Below, piece after piece: positions 1-4,929 of a stretch of DNA of 6,993 bases. The position numbers and the translations under genes are program-made. The notes under the pieces are model-generated. The model had not been told where the DNA came from and ran no database searches. It saw only the letters and a program-made list of their open reading frames with translations. The stretch comes from an uncultured Clostridia bacterium (GTDB lineage Bacteria > Bacillota > Clostridia > Oscillospirales > Ruminococcaceae), in the NCBI GenBank assembly GCA_947625455.1, contig CANQOJ010000119.1, positions 1 to 6,993 on the forward strand. The letters run 5' to 3'. Numbering within the stretch: position 1 is the first letter of the stretch; every line of letters begins with the position of its first letter.

Positions 1-1289
1 TACGCGGAGGTATGACATCACATGCTGCCGTTGTTGCAAGAGGAATGGGCACCTGCTGTGTTTCGGGCTGCGGCGATATAGCTATGGACGAGGAGAACAA
101 GAAGTTCACGCTTGCTGGCAAGACATACCACGAGGGCGATCCTATCTCGATTGACGGCTCAACGGGCAACATCTACGACGGCATTATCCCGACAGTTGAC
201 GCTAAGATAGCGGGCGAGTTTGGAAGAATTATGGCATGGGCGGACAAGTACAGAAAGCTGAAAGTACGCACAAATGCCGACACTCCCGCTGATGCTAAGA
301 AAGCAAGAGAACTCGGCGCAGAGGGTATCGGTCTTTGCCGTACAGAGCATATGTTCTTCGCGGCTGACAGAATTGCGGCATTCCGCGAGATGATTTGCTC
401 TGACACTGTTGAAGAGCGCGAAAAGGCTCTCGACAAGATACTTCCCATGCAGCAGAGCGACTTTGAAAAGCTGTACGAAGCGCTTGAGGGCAACCCTGTT
501 ACAATCCGCTTCCTCGATCCGCCTCTCCATGAATTTGTTCCTACCGAGGAGGCTGACATTGAAGCGCTCGCTAAGGCACAGGGCAAGTCTGTTGAAACAA
601 TCAAGAACATCATTTCTTCGCTCCACGAGTTCAACCCGATGATGGGACACCGCGGCTGCCGTCTTGCAGTTACCTATCCCGAAATCGCGAGAATGCAGAC
701 AAGAGCGGTTATCCGTGCGGCGATAAATGTTCAGAAAGCGCACCCCGACTGGAATCTCGTTCCCGAAATTATGATTCCGCTTACTTGCGAAGTTAAGGAA
801 TTGAAGTTCGTAAAGGATATAGTAGTTGCTGTTGCTGATGAGGAAATAAAGGCGGCAGGCTCGAATATGAAGTATGAAGTCGGCACAATGATCGAAATTC
901 CGCGTGCGGCGCTCACGGCTGACGATATTGCCAAGGAAGCGGAGTTCTTCTGCTTTGGAACAAACGACCTCACGCAGATGACTTACGGTTTCTCGCGTGA
1001 TGACGCGGGCAAATTCCTGAACGCTTACTATGACACCAAGATTTTCGAGAACGATCCGTTTGCGAAACTTGACCAGACGGGCGTCGGCAAGCTTATGGAA
1101 ATGGCGGTTACGCTCGGAAAGAAAGTTCGTCCCGAGATGCACTGCGGCATCTGCGGCGAACACGGCGGCGATCCCTCGTCTGTTGAGTTCTGCCACAAGA
1201 TAGGACTTTCTTATGTTTCATGTTCACCGTTCCGCGTTCCTATCGCAAGACTTGCGGCGGCACAGGCTGCAATAGCAGAGATGAAGTAA
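1..1289 (+). CDS. ppdK: Pyruvate phosphate dikinase, C-terminal half (5' end outside window)
   Basis: Cytoplasmic enzyme that interconverts ATP + pyruvate + phosphate with AMP + PEP + diphosphate; in anaerobic Firmicutes it works in glycolysis or gluconeogenesis. The reading frame is already open at base 3 (R-G-G before the ATG at 12), so that ATG is internal and the gene starts upstream. Numbering from that Met: the phosphohistidine motif GGMTSHAAVVAR puts the swivelling catalytic His at residue 4 (bases 21-23). The PEP-binding TIM-barrel domain follows, with CRTEHMFF (109-116), MGHRGCRL (211-218), FGTNDLTQ (315-322) and the catalytic-cysteine motif HCGICGEHGGDP (377-388, reactive Cys likely 381). 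The C-terminus SCSPFRVPIARLAAAQAA is typical of the family. About 430 residues are seen of the usual roughly 870-880; the ATP-grasp half is missing only because of the window edge. The stop TAA is at 1287-1289, with a terminator 20 bases later. Identity is very secure. Confidence 0.97.
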   Translation, partial: RGGMTSHAAVVARGMGTCCVSGCGDIAMDEENKKFTLAGKTYHEGDPISIDGSTGNIYDGIIPTVDAKIAGEFGRIMAWADKYRKLKVRTNADTPADAKKARELGAEGIGLCRTEHMFFAADRIAAFREMICSDTVEEREKALDKILPMQQSDFEKLYEALEGNPVTIRFLDPPLHEFVPTEEADIEALAKAQGKSVETIKNIISSLHEFNPMMGHRGCRLAVTYPEIARMQTRAVIRAAINVQKAHPDWNLVPEIMIPLTCEVKELKFVKDIVVAVADEEIKAAGSNMKYEVGTMIEIPRAALTADDIAKEAEFFCFGTNDLTQMTYGFSRDDAGKFLNAYYDTKIFENDPFAKLDQTGVGKLMEMAVTLGKKVRPEMHCGICGEHGGDPSSVEFCHKIGLSYVSCSPFRVPIARLAAAQAAIAEMK

Positions 1290-1309
1290 TTCACGCGCAA
1301 TATAAAAAC

Positions 1310-1346
1310 AACCTCTCCGAAATTTTTCGGGGAGGTTATGTTTTTT
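1310..1346. terminator. Bidirectional intrinsic terminator between ppdK and toxN-1
   Basis: A 13-bp stem with one G-T wobble (AACCTCTCCGAAA, 1310-1322, with TTTCGGGGAGGTT, 1325-1337) is followed on the plus strand by ATG and six T. On the minus strand the same hairpin is followed by G and five T (1309-1304). It lies between the convergent ends of ppdK (stop 1289) and the first toxin gene (stop 1357), so it probably ends both transcripts. Confidence 0.88.
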
Positions 1347-1356
1347 ATATAAAAAC

Positions 1357-1899
1357 TCAATTCGCAGATAAAGAAAGCCTTTTTTCAAGCACCTGTTCGA
1401 GTTTTTTGAAATCACAGGAACGTTTAATCAGTTTGCTGAATCGAGGATTTCCTGAAGTGACTGCGTCATAAGTTTTTTGGGCGTTTTTTTGAATTGCTTC
1501 AATATTATTTTGACACCAATCAAGTTCTTTTGCTAAAAATTCTTTTTTGTGAACTAATTTTGGCGGATCATTTTTATATATGCGAATATCAATTTTTTTA
1601 ATTACTGAAGAATGAATAGGTATCATATTATTAAAATTGATGACAGCAATCAATTTGTTATTGTTGGTTTTATCTATAATTTTCATATAATCAAAGTTTT
1701 TGGGCATATTGTTATGTTTTGGTTTTGCGCTTGAAATCGGGGCGCAATATTGTATTCCGTTCAGCATTACAAGAATACCGATATAAGGTCTTTGATCTTT
1801 CCCTATTTGCGGAGAAGCAGATAAAACATTATCATCATATTTAGCCAAATCCCTGTTATATTTTATATCAACACTATATAGAGACAACTGTTTATTCAT
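1357..1899 (-). CDS. toxN: Type III toxin-antitoxin endoribonuclease toxin, ToxN/AbiQ family (copy 1)
   Basis: Predicted 180-residue ribonuclease toxin that cuts cellular RNA and its own repeat antitoxin RNA, and is held inactive in a complex with that RNA; relatives cause abortive infection of phages. Family signs in order: YSVDIKYNRDLAKYDD (8-23), RPYIGILV (37-44), the catalytic-region motif PISSAKPKH (54-62, equivalent to the T-S-x-K motif of Pectobacterium ToxN), NFNNMIP (88-94), and a helical C-terminus with CDFKKLEQVLEKRL (162-175). The family is usually about 160-200 residues, so this is full length. The start at 1899 was chosen because AAAGGA (1906-1911) lies 6 bases upstream; the longer frame to 1944 would run through the terminator hairpin. 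The gene follows an antitoxin repeat array and terminator on the same strand. It is AT-rich compared with ppdK, suggesting transfer. Subtype within type III (ToxIN versus CptIN) is inferred. Confidence 0.9.
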   Translation of the reverse strand: MNKQLSLYSVDIKYNRDLAKYDDNVLSASPQIGKDQRPYIGILVMLNGIQYCAPISSAKPKHNNMPKNFDYMKIIDKTNNNKLIAVINFNNMIPIHSSVIKKIDIRIYKNDPPKLVHKKEFLAKELDWCQNNIEAIQKNAQKTYDAVTSGNPRFSKLIKRSCDFKKLEQVLEKRLSLSAN

Positions 1900-1907
1900 A
1901 AAATGTC

Positions 1908-1923
1908 CTTTCAAAAAAGAAAG
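1908..1923 (-). promoter_or_regulatory. Possible hairpin hiding the toxN-1 ribosome binding site
   Basis: On the minus strand CTTTC (1923-1919), six T (1918-1913) and GAAAG (1912-1908) can form a 5-bp hairpin that takes up most of the AAAGGA ribosome binding site (1911-1906). It overlaps the U-tract and base of the terminator hairpin, so the two folds compete. The equivalent position in the second toxIN locus carries a similar but longer hairpin. Its role in toxin translation is inferred. Confidence 0.4.
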
Positions 1924-1940
1924 CCTGAATACACAGGCTC
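1911..1940 (-). terminator. Intrinsic terminator between toxI-1 and toxN-1
   Basis: Reading the minus strand, AGCCTG (1939-1934) and CAGGCT (1927-1922) form a 6-bp stem with a 6-base loop, followed by TTC and six T. It sits between the antitoxin repeats and the toxin, where type III loci have an attenuating terminator that makes antitoxin RNA far exceed toxin mRNA. The toxN ribosome binding site begins directly after the U-tract. Confidence 0.85.
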
Positions 1941-1954
1941 TCAAATTCCTTATT

Positions 1955-2062
1955 TTCGGTAGGGTTCACGCGCTTTTATAGTTCCCACTTAACGGTAGGG
2001 TTCACACGCTTTTAAAGTTCCCACTTGACGGTAGGGTTCACACGCTTTTATAGTTCCCACTT
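1955..2062 (-). repeat. Three tandem 36-nt antitoxin repeats (toxI-1)
   Basis: Units in transcription order: 2062-2027, 2026-1991 and 1990-1955. All begin AAGTGGGAAC and carry TAAAAGCG followed by GTGAACCCTACCG. They differ only at a few bases (A/T near unit position 12, T/C at position 21, and the last two bases). A GTGGG block near the start can pair with CCTAC near the end (one G-T wobble), which would close each unit as needed for a pseudoknot. A degenerate 3' piece of a fourth unit precedes the array. The 36-nt length matches the Pectobacterium ToxI repeat length. Confidence 0.92.
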
Positions 2063-2124
2063 AAAACGGTAAGGAAAACCGCCGCAAGACTGTTTGCCGA
2101 TTGACAACTTGATCTTACAATTAC

Positions 2125-2153
2125 ATTATACATGATTTCGGCTGATTTGTCAA
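2125..2153 (-). promoter_or_regulatory. Sigma-A promoter of toxIN locus 1
   Basis: Minus-strand TTGACA (2153-2148) and TATAAT (2130-2125) are both perfect consensus and separated by 17 bases. The start point is expected near 2118. The boxes lie 41 bases past the stop of the second toxin gene, giving this locus its own strong promoter. The bases after the -10 box, GTAATTG, are identical in the promoter of the other toxIN locus. Confidence 0.9.
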
Positions 2154-2193
2154 GTATTTTCCATAAATTTCTCTAACCTGAAAACACAAATAT

Positions 2194-2733
2194 TTATTTC
2201 AAATCCTGCAAAAGTCTTTTCTCAAGCACCTGTTCAAGTTTTTTGAAATCACAGCAGCGACGGGTGAGATTCCTGTTTTTTTCCGGTGTTTTTGTGACCA
2301 TGTCATAGAGTTTATTAGCTTTTTTTACAATTATTTCCTTATTGTCATTGCACCAGTCCAATTGATTATTGAGTAAATTTTTGCGTAGCACTTCAGCTTT
2401 AGTGTCATTTTTATGTGGCTTTATGTTAATCGGTTTTATTACGCTTTTGTGAATGGGTATCATGTTATTGAAATTGAGCGCGCCAATCTGGTTGCCGTTT
2501 TTATCAAAAATTTTAGAAAAGTCAATGTCATTTTTCATATGCTTATGCTTTTCTTTTGTTGATGTAAGCGGTATACAATATTCCTTGCCGTTGGTTATAA
2601 CAACAATTCCTACAAAAGGTCTTGTTTCTTTATGCTCCTGAGGGGAAACAGACATAACCCTATCGTCAACTTTGGACAAATCCCGTATGTATTTCATATC
2701 AACTGAATAAAACATCAGATTATTTGACTTCAT
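2194..2733 (-). CDS. toxN: Type III toxin-antitoxin endoribonuclease toxin, ToxN/AbiQ family (copy 2)
   Basis: Predicted 179-residue RNA-cutting toxin, paralogous to the neighbouring toxin at 1357-1899. Motifs: YSVDMKYIRDLSKVDD (9-24), RPFVGIVV (38-45), PLTSTKEKH (55-63, with the Thr-Ser-x-Lys expected at the active site), NFNNMIP (87-93), LDWC (125-128) and CDFKKLEQVLEKRL (161-174). By eye about half of the positions match copy 1, highest in the N-terminal strand region and the last 14-residue block, where even the DNA is nearly the same. The start at 2733 has AAAGGA (2744-2749) 10 bases upstream, a little far; the Met at residue 7, nearer the aligned family start, is an alternative. The gene follows its own antitoxin repeats on the same strand and the next promoter begins 41 bases after its stop. 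Low GC suggests acquisition by transfer. Confidence 0.9.
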   Translation of the reverse strand: MKSNNLMFYSVDMKYIRDLSKVDDRVMSVSPQEHKETRPFVGIVVITNGKEYCIPLTSTKEKHKHMKNDIDFSKIFDKNGNQIGALNFNNMIPIHKSVIKPINIKPHKNDTKAEVLRKNLLNNQLDWCNDNKEIIVKKANKLYDMVTKTPEKNRNLTRRCCDFKKLEQVLEKRLLQDLK

Positions 2734-2744
2734 TTAAAATCATT

Positions 2745-2762
2745 CCTTTCAAATTTGAAAGG
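2745..2762 (-). promoter_or_regulatory. Perfect palindrome that can hide the toxN-2 ribosome binding site
   Basis: CCTTTCAAATTTGAAAGG is an 18-nt perfect palindrome. As RNA, its GAAAGG half is the ribosome binding site of toxN-2 and its CCTTTC half is the 3' arm of the hairpin at 2758-2785. The two folds are mutually exclusive: hairpin formation frees the ribosome binding site, while the palindrome fold hides it. The first toxIN locus has a similar arrangement at 1908-1923. Regulatory effect is inferred. Confidence 0.5.
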
Positions 2763-2785
2763 GCTATGTTTTATCACAGCCCTTT
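2758..2785 (-). terminator. Hairpin between toxI-2 and toxN-2 (weak or missing U-tract)
   Basis: On the minus strand AAAGGGCT (2785-2778) pairs with AGCCCTTT (2765-2758); three further pairs inside (one G-U) give an 11-bp stem with a 6-base loop. It occupies the terminator position between antitoxin and toxin, but is followed by CAAATTTG rather than a run of T. Termination may be inefficient, or the hairpin may serve mainly as the 3' boundary or a processing structure of the antitoxin RNA. Confidence 0.6.
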
Positions 2786-2786
2786 A

Positions 2787-2900
2787 CTTTTAAAACTCCC
2801 ACTCACAGTAGGGTCCACTGCTTTAGAAACTCCCACTCACAGTAGGGTCCACTGCTTTAGAAACTCCCACTTAACGGCAGGGTCCTCCTGCTTTTTACAG
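2787..2900 (-). repeat. Tandem 34-nt antitoxin repeats with partial flanking units (toxI-2)
   Basis: Two identical units run 2871-2838 and 2837-2804 in transcription order. Each begins AGTGGGAGTTTC and contains CTAAAGCAGTGGACCC then TACTGTG. A partial, diverged unit precedes them (2900-2872, with AAAAGCAGGAGGACCCTGCC) and a 3' half unit follows (2803-2787). The unit shares AGTGGGA, AAAGC, GTG-ACCCTAC and GT with the 36-nt unit of locus 1 but is 2 nt shorter. GTGGG/CCTAC pairing is kept, and CAGT/ACTG can form an extra 4-bp stem around the CCC. Confidence 0.9.
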
Positions 2901-2941
2901 AAACATAACGTTTCCATACGCGAGCATTTCTGCCCAATTAC

Positions 2942-2970
2942 ATTATAGCACAATCCAAGAAATTTGTCAA
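2942..2970 (-). promoter_or_regulatory. Sigma-A promoter of toxIN locus 2
   Basis: Minus-strand TTGACA (2970-2965) and TATAAT (2947-2942) are perfect consensus with a 17-base spacer. The -35 box begins only 12 bases past the zeta-toxin stop codon (2983-2985), and no terminator is seen between them. The downstream GTAATTG matches the locus 1 promoter. Confidence 0.9.
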
Positions 2971-2982
2971 GTGTTTTTTCGT

Positions 2983-3960
2983 TTACAATTGATTTTCCTT
3001 TGAAAACTCATTCAGCTTATGTTCAAATATCTGCCCGGGATTTGTATCGGGCTGTTCGGAGTATTTATATATACAGTTCTTGTCTCTGTCGAAAAGCCTT
3101 ATTTCATCAAAAACTTTGCGCGTGTAAATCTCGGAAATATTCTTCGGCAAAGCCTTTACCGTTTCGATATATTTGTCATGCGGCACAGCACGCGGAGTAA
3201 GCCCCGCCGCTTTCATGGCGTTGTACCTGTCAACCGCGCTTTGCCGTGAAATCTCTTTATCTGTACATATCACGTCAAGTTCAACTTTATAGCCTTTTGG
3301 TTTTAAGTCATTACAAGTGTTTATCGGCACATTGACATTTCTGCAGGTGCCCTCAATGATAAGATTGTACTTTTCCGTGCTTAAACGTTCGATAAGTGCC
3401 GAAATCATCGCATTTACAAACGGCTGAGTGTAGTTTGCGGATTCTTTGCCGTACTGCTGTTGAATTTCAGAAAAGCAGGGGTGATTTTCCCGAAACCTGT
3501 CGCCGTCGATAACTATAATGTTTGAACATTCTTCGCTCAGGATTTTGTGAATTAAGCTTTTCCCCGCGCCGCTTTGACCGCCCAGAAGATATGCTTTCGG
3601 CAGGTCGCATGGTTTGCAGTTTGATGTCAGTTTATCGTAATTCTTCCGAAATTTTTCGTTAAACTGTTCTTGCGTATAGTCAAAAGTTTTCATCGCCTGA
3701 TTGTTAATTTTCGGCGTGATTTCATTCACCCGCTTTAAAAGTTCAATCAATCTTTCCTGATATTCAACGTTTTTGTCATAATCATTCTCCAAAGGCAGTT
3801 TGTGATAAATTTCCCAAATTTCCCTGTCAATTGAAATGATTTCTTCCATGTTGTTGCCTTTGAGAGGGTAAGGATAGTTTCTTGAAATAAATCCGTCAAT
3901 GCCTGCAATAATTTCGTTTGAAATTTCATACTTGAACGCTATGTCATATGCTGTAGCCAT
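2983..3960 (-). CDS. Zeta/PezT-type kinase toxin with an N-terminal extension
   Basis: Predicted 325-residue P-loop kinase of the zeta-toxin family; characterised members phosphorylate UDP-N-acetylglucosamine and so poison cell-wall synthesis. Evidence: Walker A GGQSGAGKS (127-135), VIDGDRFRENHP (150-161) with the Asp/Arg/His-Pro pattern of the substrate site, the strand motif LIIEGTCRN (200-208) and basic SRQSAVDRY (238-246). The family-typical start (FDYTQEQFNEKF) is at about 93-104, so residues 1-90 are an extra helical region. Usual zeta/PezT length is about 250-290. The start at 3960 has GGAGG 7 bases upstream (3968-3972); the open frame to 4020 would include the -10 box and is rejected. 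The gene has its own promoter and no epsilon/PezA-like antitoxin gene is visible. The N-terminal region may be a fused antitoxin, as reported for E. coli EzeT; that is inference. It may also phosphorylate another nucleotide sugar. Confidence 0.85.
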   Translation of the reverse strand: MATAYDIAFKYEISNEIIAGIDGFISRNYPYPLKGNNMEEIISIDREIWEIYHKLPLENDYDKNVEYQERLIELLKRVNEITPKINNQAMKTFDYTQEQFNEKFRKNYDKLTSNCKPCDLPKAYLLGGQSGAGKSLIHKILSEECSNIIVIDGDRFRENHPCFSEIQQQYGKESANYTQPFVNAMISALIERLSTEKYNLIIEGTCRNVNVPINTCNDLKPKGYKVELDVICTDKEISRQSAVDRYNAMKAAGLTPRAVPHDKYIETVKALPKNISEIYTRKVFDEIRLFDRDKNCIYKYSEQPDTNPGQIFEHKLNEFSKENQL

Positions 3961-3991
3961 AAAAGCACCTCCGTTGTTTTTAATCAATAAT

Positions 3992-4020
3992 ATTATACAA
4001 CATTTTCCCATATTTGTCAA
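3992..4020 (-). promoter_or_regulatory. Sigma-A promoter of the zeta-toxin gene
   Basis: Minus-strand TTGACA (4020-4015) and TATAAT (3997-3992), 17-base spacer, both perfect. The start point near 3985 leaves a leader of about 25 nt containing the GGAGG site at 3972-3968, so no gene fits between promoter and toxin. The toxin is therefore first in its transcript. Confidence 0.88.
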
Positions 4021-4050
4021 CGAAAATTCTCTTTTAAAAAGGTTATAATA

Positions 4051-4075
4051 TAAATCAAGTTATTTCGTTGATTTA
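4051..4075. other. Inverted repeat between divergent promoters
   Basis: TAAATCAA (4051-4058) and TTGATTTA (4068-4075) are perfect inverted repeats with a 9-base spacer, in AT-rich DNA between the zeta promoter and the DUF3793 promoter. It could be a regulator binding site or a chance AT-rich palindrome. Nothing else is evident in 4021-4101. Confidence 0.35.
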
Positions 4076-4101
4076 AATTTATCGCAATTTATAAAAACCT
4101 C

Positions 4102-4130
4102 TTGACAAATTCGGAATTTTGGATTATAAT
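4102..4130 (+). promoter_or_regulatory. Sigma-A promoter upstream of the DUF3793 gene
   Basis: TTGACA (4102-4107) and TATAAT (4125-4130) with a 17-base spacer, perfect consensus. The expected start point is around 4137, inside the palindrome that follows. It is divergent from the zeta-toxin promoter. Confidence 0.9.
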
Positions 4131-4136
4131 TAACAT

Positions 4137-4154
4137 AGTTAGTCAAAACTAACT
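4137..4154 (+). promoter_or_regulatory. Operator-like palindrome at the transcription start
   Basis: AGTTAGTCAAAACTAACT: perfect 7-bp arms around a 4-base centre, starting 6 bases after the -10 box, where a bound repressor would block the promoter. The GTTAG/CTAAC half-sites recall DtxR/IdeR-type metal-repressor boxes and also some MarR-type sites. As I recall, DUF3793 genes occur near ferrous-iron transport and flavodoxin genes in Clostridia, which fits iron control, but the regulator is not in the window and the assignment is inferred. Confidence 0.6.
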
Positions 4155-4335
4155 CAAAAGCCATGTGCTTTGATATTTTGAGAAAGGGTAAGATTGAGTG
4201 AGGACTATCAATGGATTTTAGTCAAAATGTGTTTGGAAACTGAAATTCAGGTAATGATACAGAAGTTGCCCGATTTTTTAGTCAGCACACGTTATTTTTA
4301 ACAGACCTGTTGCATTGTCCTCAACAGTGAAAATT
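4155..4335 (+). other. Untranslated leader of the DUF3793 transcript with hairpin and tiny open frames
   Basis: About 180 nt between the operator and the DUF3793 start. It holds a possible hairpin, CTCAAAA (4153-4159) with TTTTGAG (4176-4182). A 10-codon open frame (4211-4243, MDFSQNVFGN then TGA) is preceded by GAGGA at good spacing; past that TGA the same frame stays open for 28 codons to a TGA at 4328-4330, just before the DUF3793 ATG. A 24-codon frame starts at 4227 and ends at 4301. None resembles a protein I recognise. No known riboswitch class is evident. Confidence 0.35.
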
Positions 4336-4929
4336 ATGTCGGAAAAACATTTAGTACAATATTGTTCTCCCACGCTAGCGGGAATTAAAACAGGCAGTTT
4401 GTTTTCATGCGCTTTTTGTAACGAAAAAAGCATGCGCGAAAATCTGCGGGGGTATAACCGTATGCTTAGGAATAAAGGTCTGCGGTTATTGCCGTTGAAG
4501 TACCAAAACGGACGCGCGCTTGTTTATGTTTACCGTCCCGATATGCTGTCGGCAGATTTGAAAAACAATTCCGCACGCGAACTTTTGCGTTCATTCGGCT
4601 ATAAAACCGAAACTCCCGAGCAATGTATAATCCGCCTTATGGAAAGGCTTTCGGAAAACAGCGATTTCCCGCATGAAATAGGACTTTTCTTAGGCTACCC
4701 GCCTGAGGACGTGAGCGGTTTTATCAAAAATAAAGCCTGCGGATATAAATGCGTGGGCTGTTGGAAAGTATACGGTGATGAAGAAAAAGCAAAGCAACTT
4801 TTCGCAAAGTACAAGAAATGCACGGCATTGTATAAGGCAAGGCTTGAAAGCGGTTCTTCCGTCGAAAATCTCGCTGTTGAAGCACTAAGTACGCCAAGAG
4901 GTGGTTTTAGCAAGGGGAAAACCTTTTGA
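4336..4929 (+). CDS. DUF3793 family protein
   Basis: Soluble cytoplasmic protein of 197 residues with no signal peptide or membrane segment; its biochemical function is unknown. Family features: CSPTLAG near the N-terminus (10-16), the central PHEIGLFLGYPPEDVSGFI region (112-130), and GYKCVGCWKVYGD (136-148), where two cysteines and a tryptophan lie close together. Further cysteines at 25, 28 and 135 could matter for metal or redox chemistry; that is inference. The ATG at 4336 fits the usual family start (short lead, then CSPTLAG); TTG 4315 and GTG 4327 are in-frame alternatives, and none has a clear ribosome binding site. The gene is driven by the promoter at 4102-4130 with the operator-like palindrome. 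The last residues (about 185-197, ending GGFSKGKTF) come from a hairpin repeat and do not look like native family sequence. Confidence 0.82.
   Translation: MSEKHLVQYCSPTLAGIKTGSLFSCAFCNEKSMRENLRGYNRMLRNKGLRLLPLKYQNGRALVYVYRPDMLSADLKNNSARELLRSFGYKTETPEQCIIRLMERLSENSDFPHEIGLFLGYPPEDVSGFIKNKACGYKCVGCWKVYGDEEKAKQLFAKYKKCTALYKARLESGSSVENLAVEALSTPRGGFSKGKTF

Larger units (their letters stand above)
1911..2118 (-). ncRNA. toxI: ToxI-type antitoxin RNA (locus 1)
   Basis: Small RNA antitoxin of a type III system, expected to be cut by its toxin into single-repeat pseudoknots that bind and block the toxin. The 5' end is estimated about 7 bases after the -10 box (2125-2130) and the 3' end is the terminator. 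The RNA has a leader of about 55 nt, a partial repeat ending in TTACCGTTTT (near 2063-2074), three full 36-nt repeats (1955-2062) and the terminator hairpin. The leader itself can form a small GCAA/TTGC hairpin. It codes for no convincing peptide. The arrangement promoter, tandem repeats, terminator, toxN is diagnostic; exact ends are estimates. Confidence 0.85.
2758..2935 (-). ncRNA. toxI: ToxI-type antitoxin RNA (locus 2)
   Basis: Antitoxin RNA partner for the toxin at 2194-2733. The 5' end is estimated near 2935, about 7 bases after the -10 box; the 3' end is placed at the hairpin 2758-2785. The RNA has a short leader, a diverged partial repeat (2900-2872), two identical 34-nt units (2871-2804) and a 3' half unit (2803-2787). 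There are fewer full units than in locus 1. The leader contains CAGAAA and TTTCTG, which could pair. No coding potential is evident; the plus-strand open frame across it only reflects the repeats. Confidence 0.82.

Noticed and set aside
159..1196. Long minus-strand open frame (345 codons) across ppdK
   Set aside because: It is the antisense shadow of a strongly conserved enzyme gene, with no family resemblance and no promoter or ribosome binding site.
1900..1944. Longer N-terminus for toxN-1 starting at 1944
   Set aside because: The extra 15 codons would be translated from the terminator hairpin and U-tract, whereas the Met at 1899 has a well-placed AAAGGA site and fits the family start.
1955..2900. 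Repeat arrays considered as CRISPR
   Set aside because: Units follow each other directly with no variable spacers, the units themselves are 34-36 nt, there are no cas genes, and each array lies directly before a ToxN-family gene with a terminator between.
2724..2948. Plus-strand open frame across the toxI-2 array, giving a repeated peptide
   Set aside because: The peptide repeat only reflects the antitoxin RNA repeats on the other strand; composition is not protein-like.
1299..4101. Possible attachment-site direct repeats flanking the toxin block
   Set aside because: Only short AT-rich matches such as ATAAAAAC are shared between the two edges, and no integrase gene is present.
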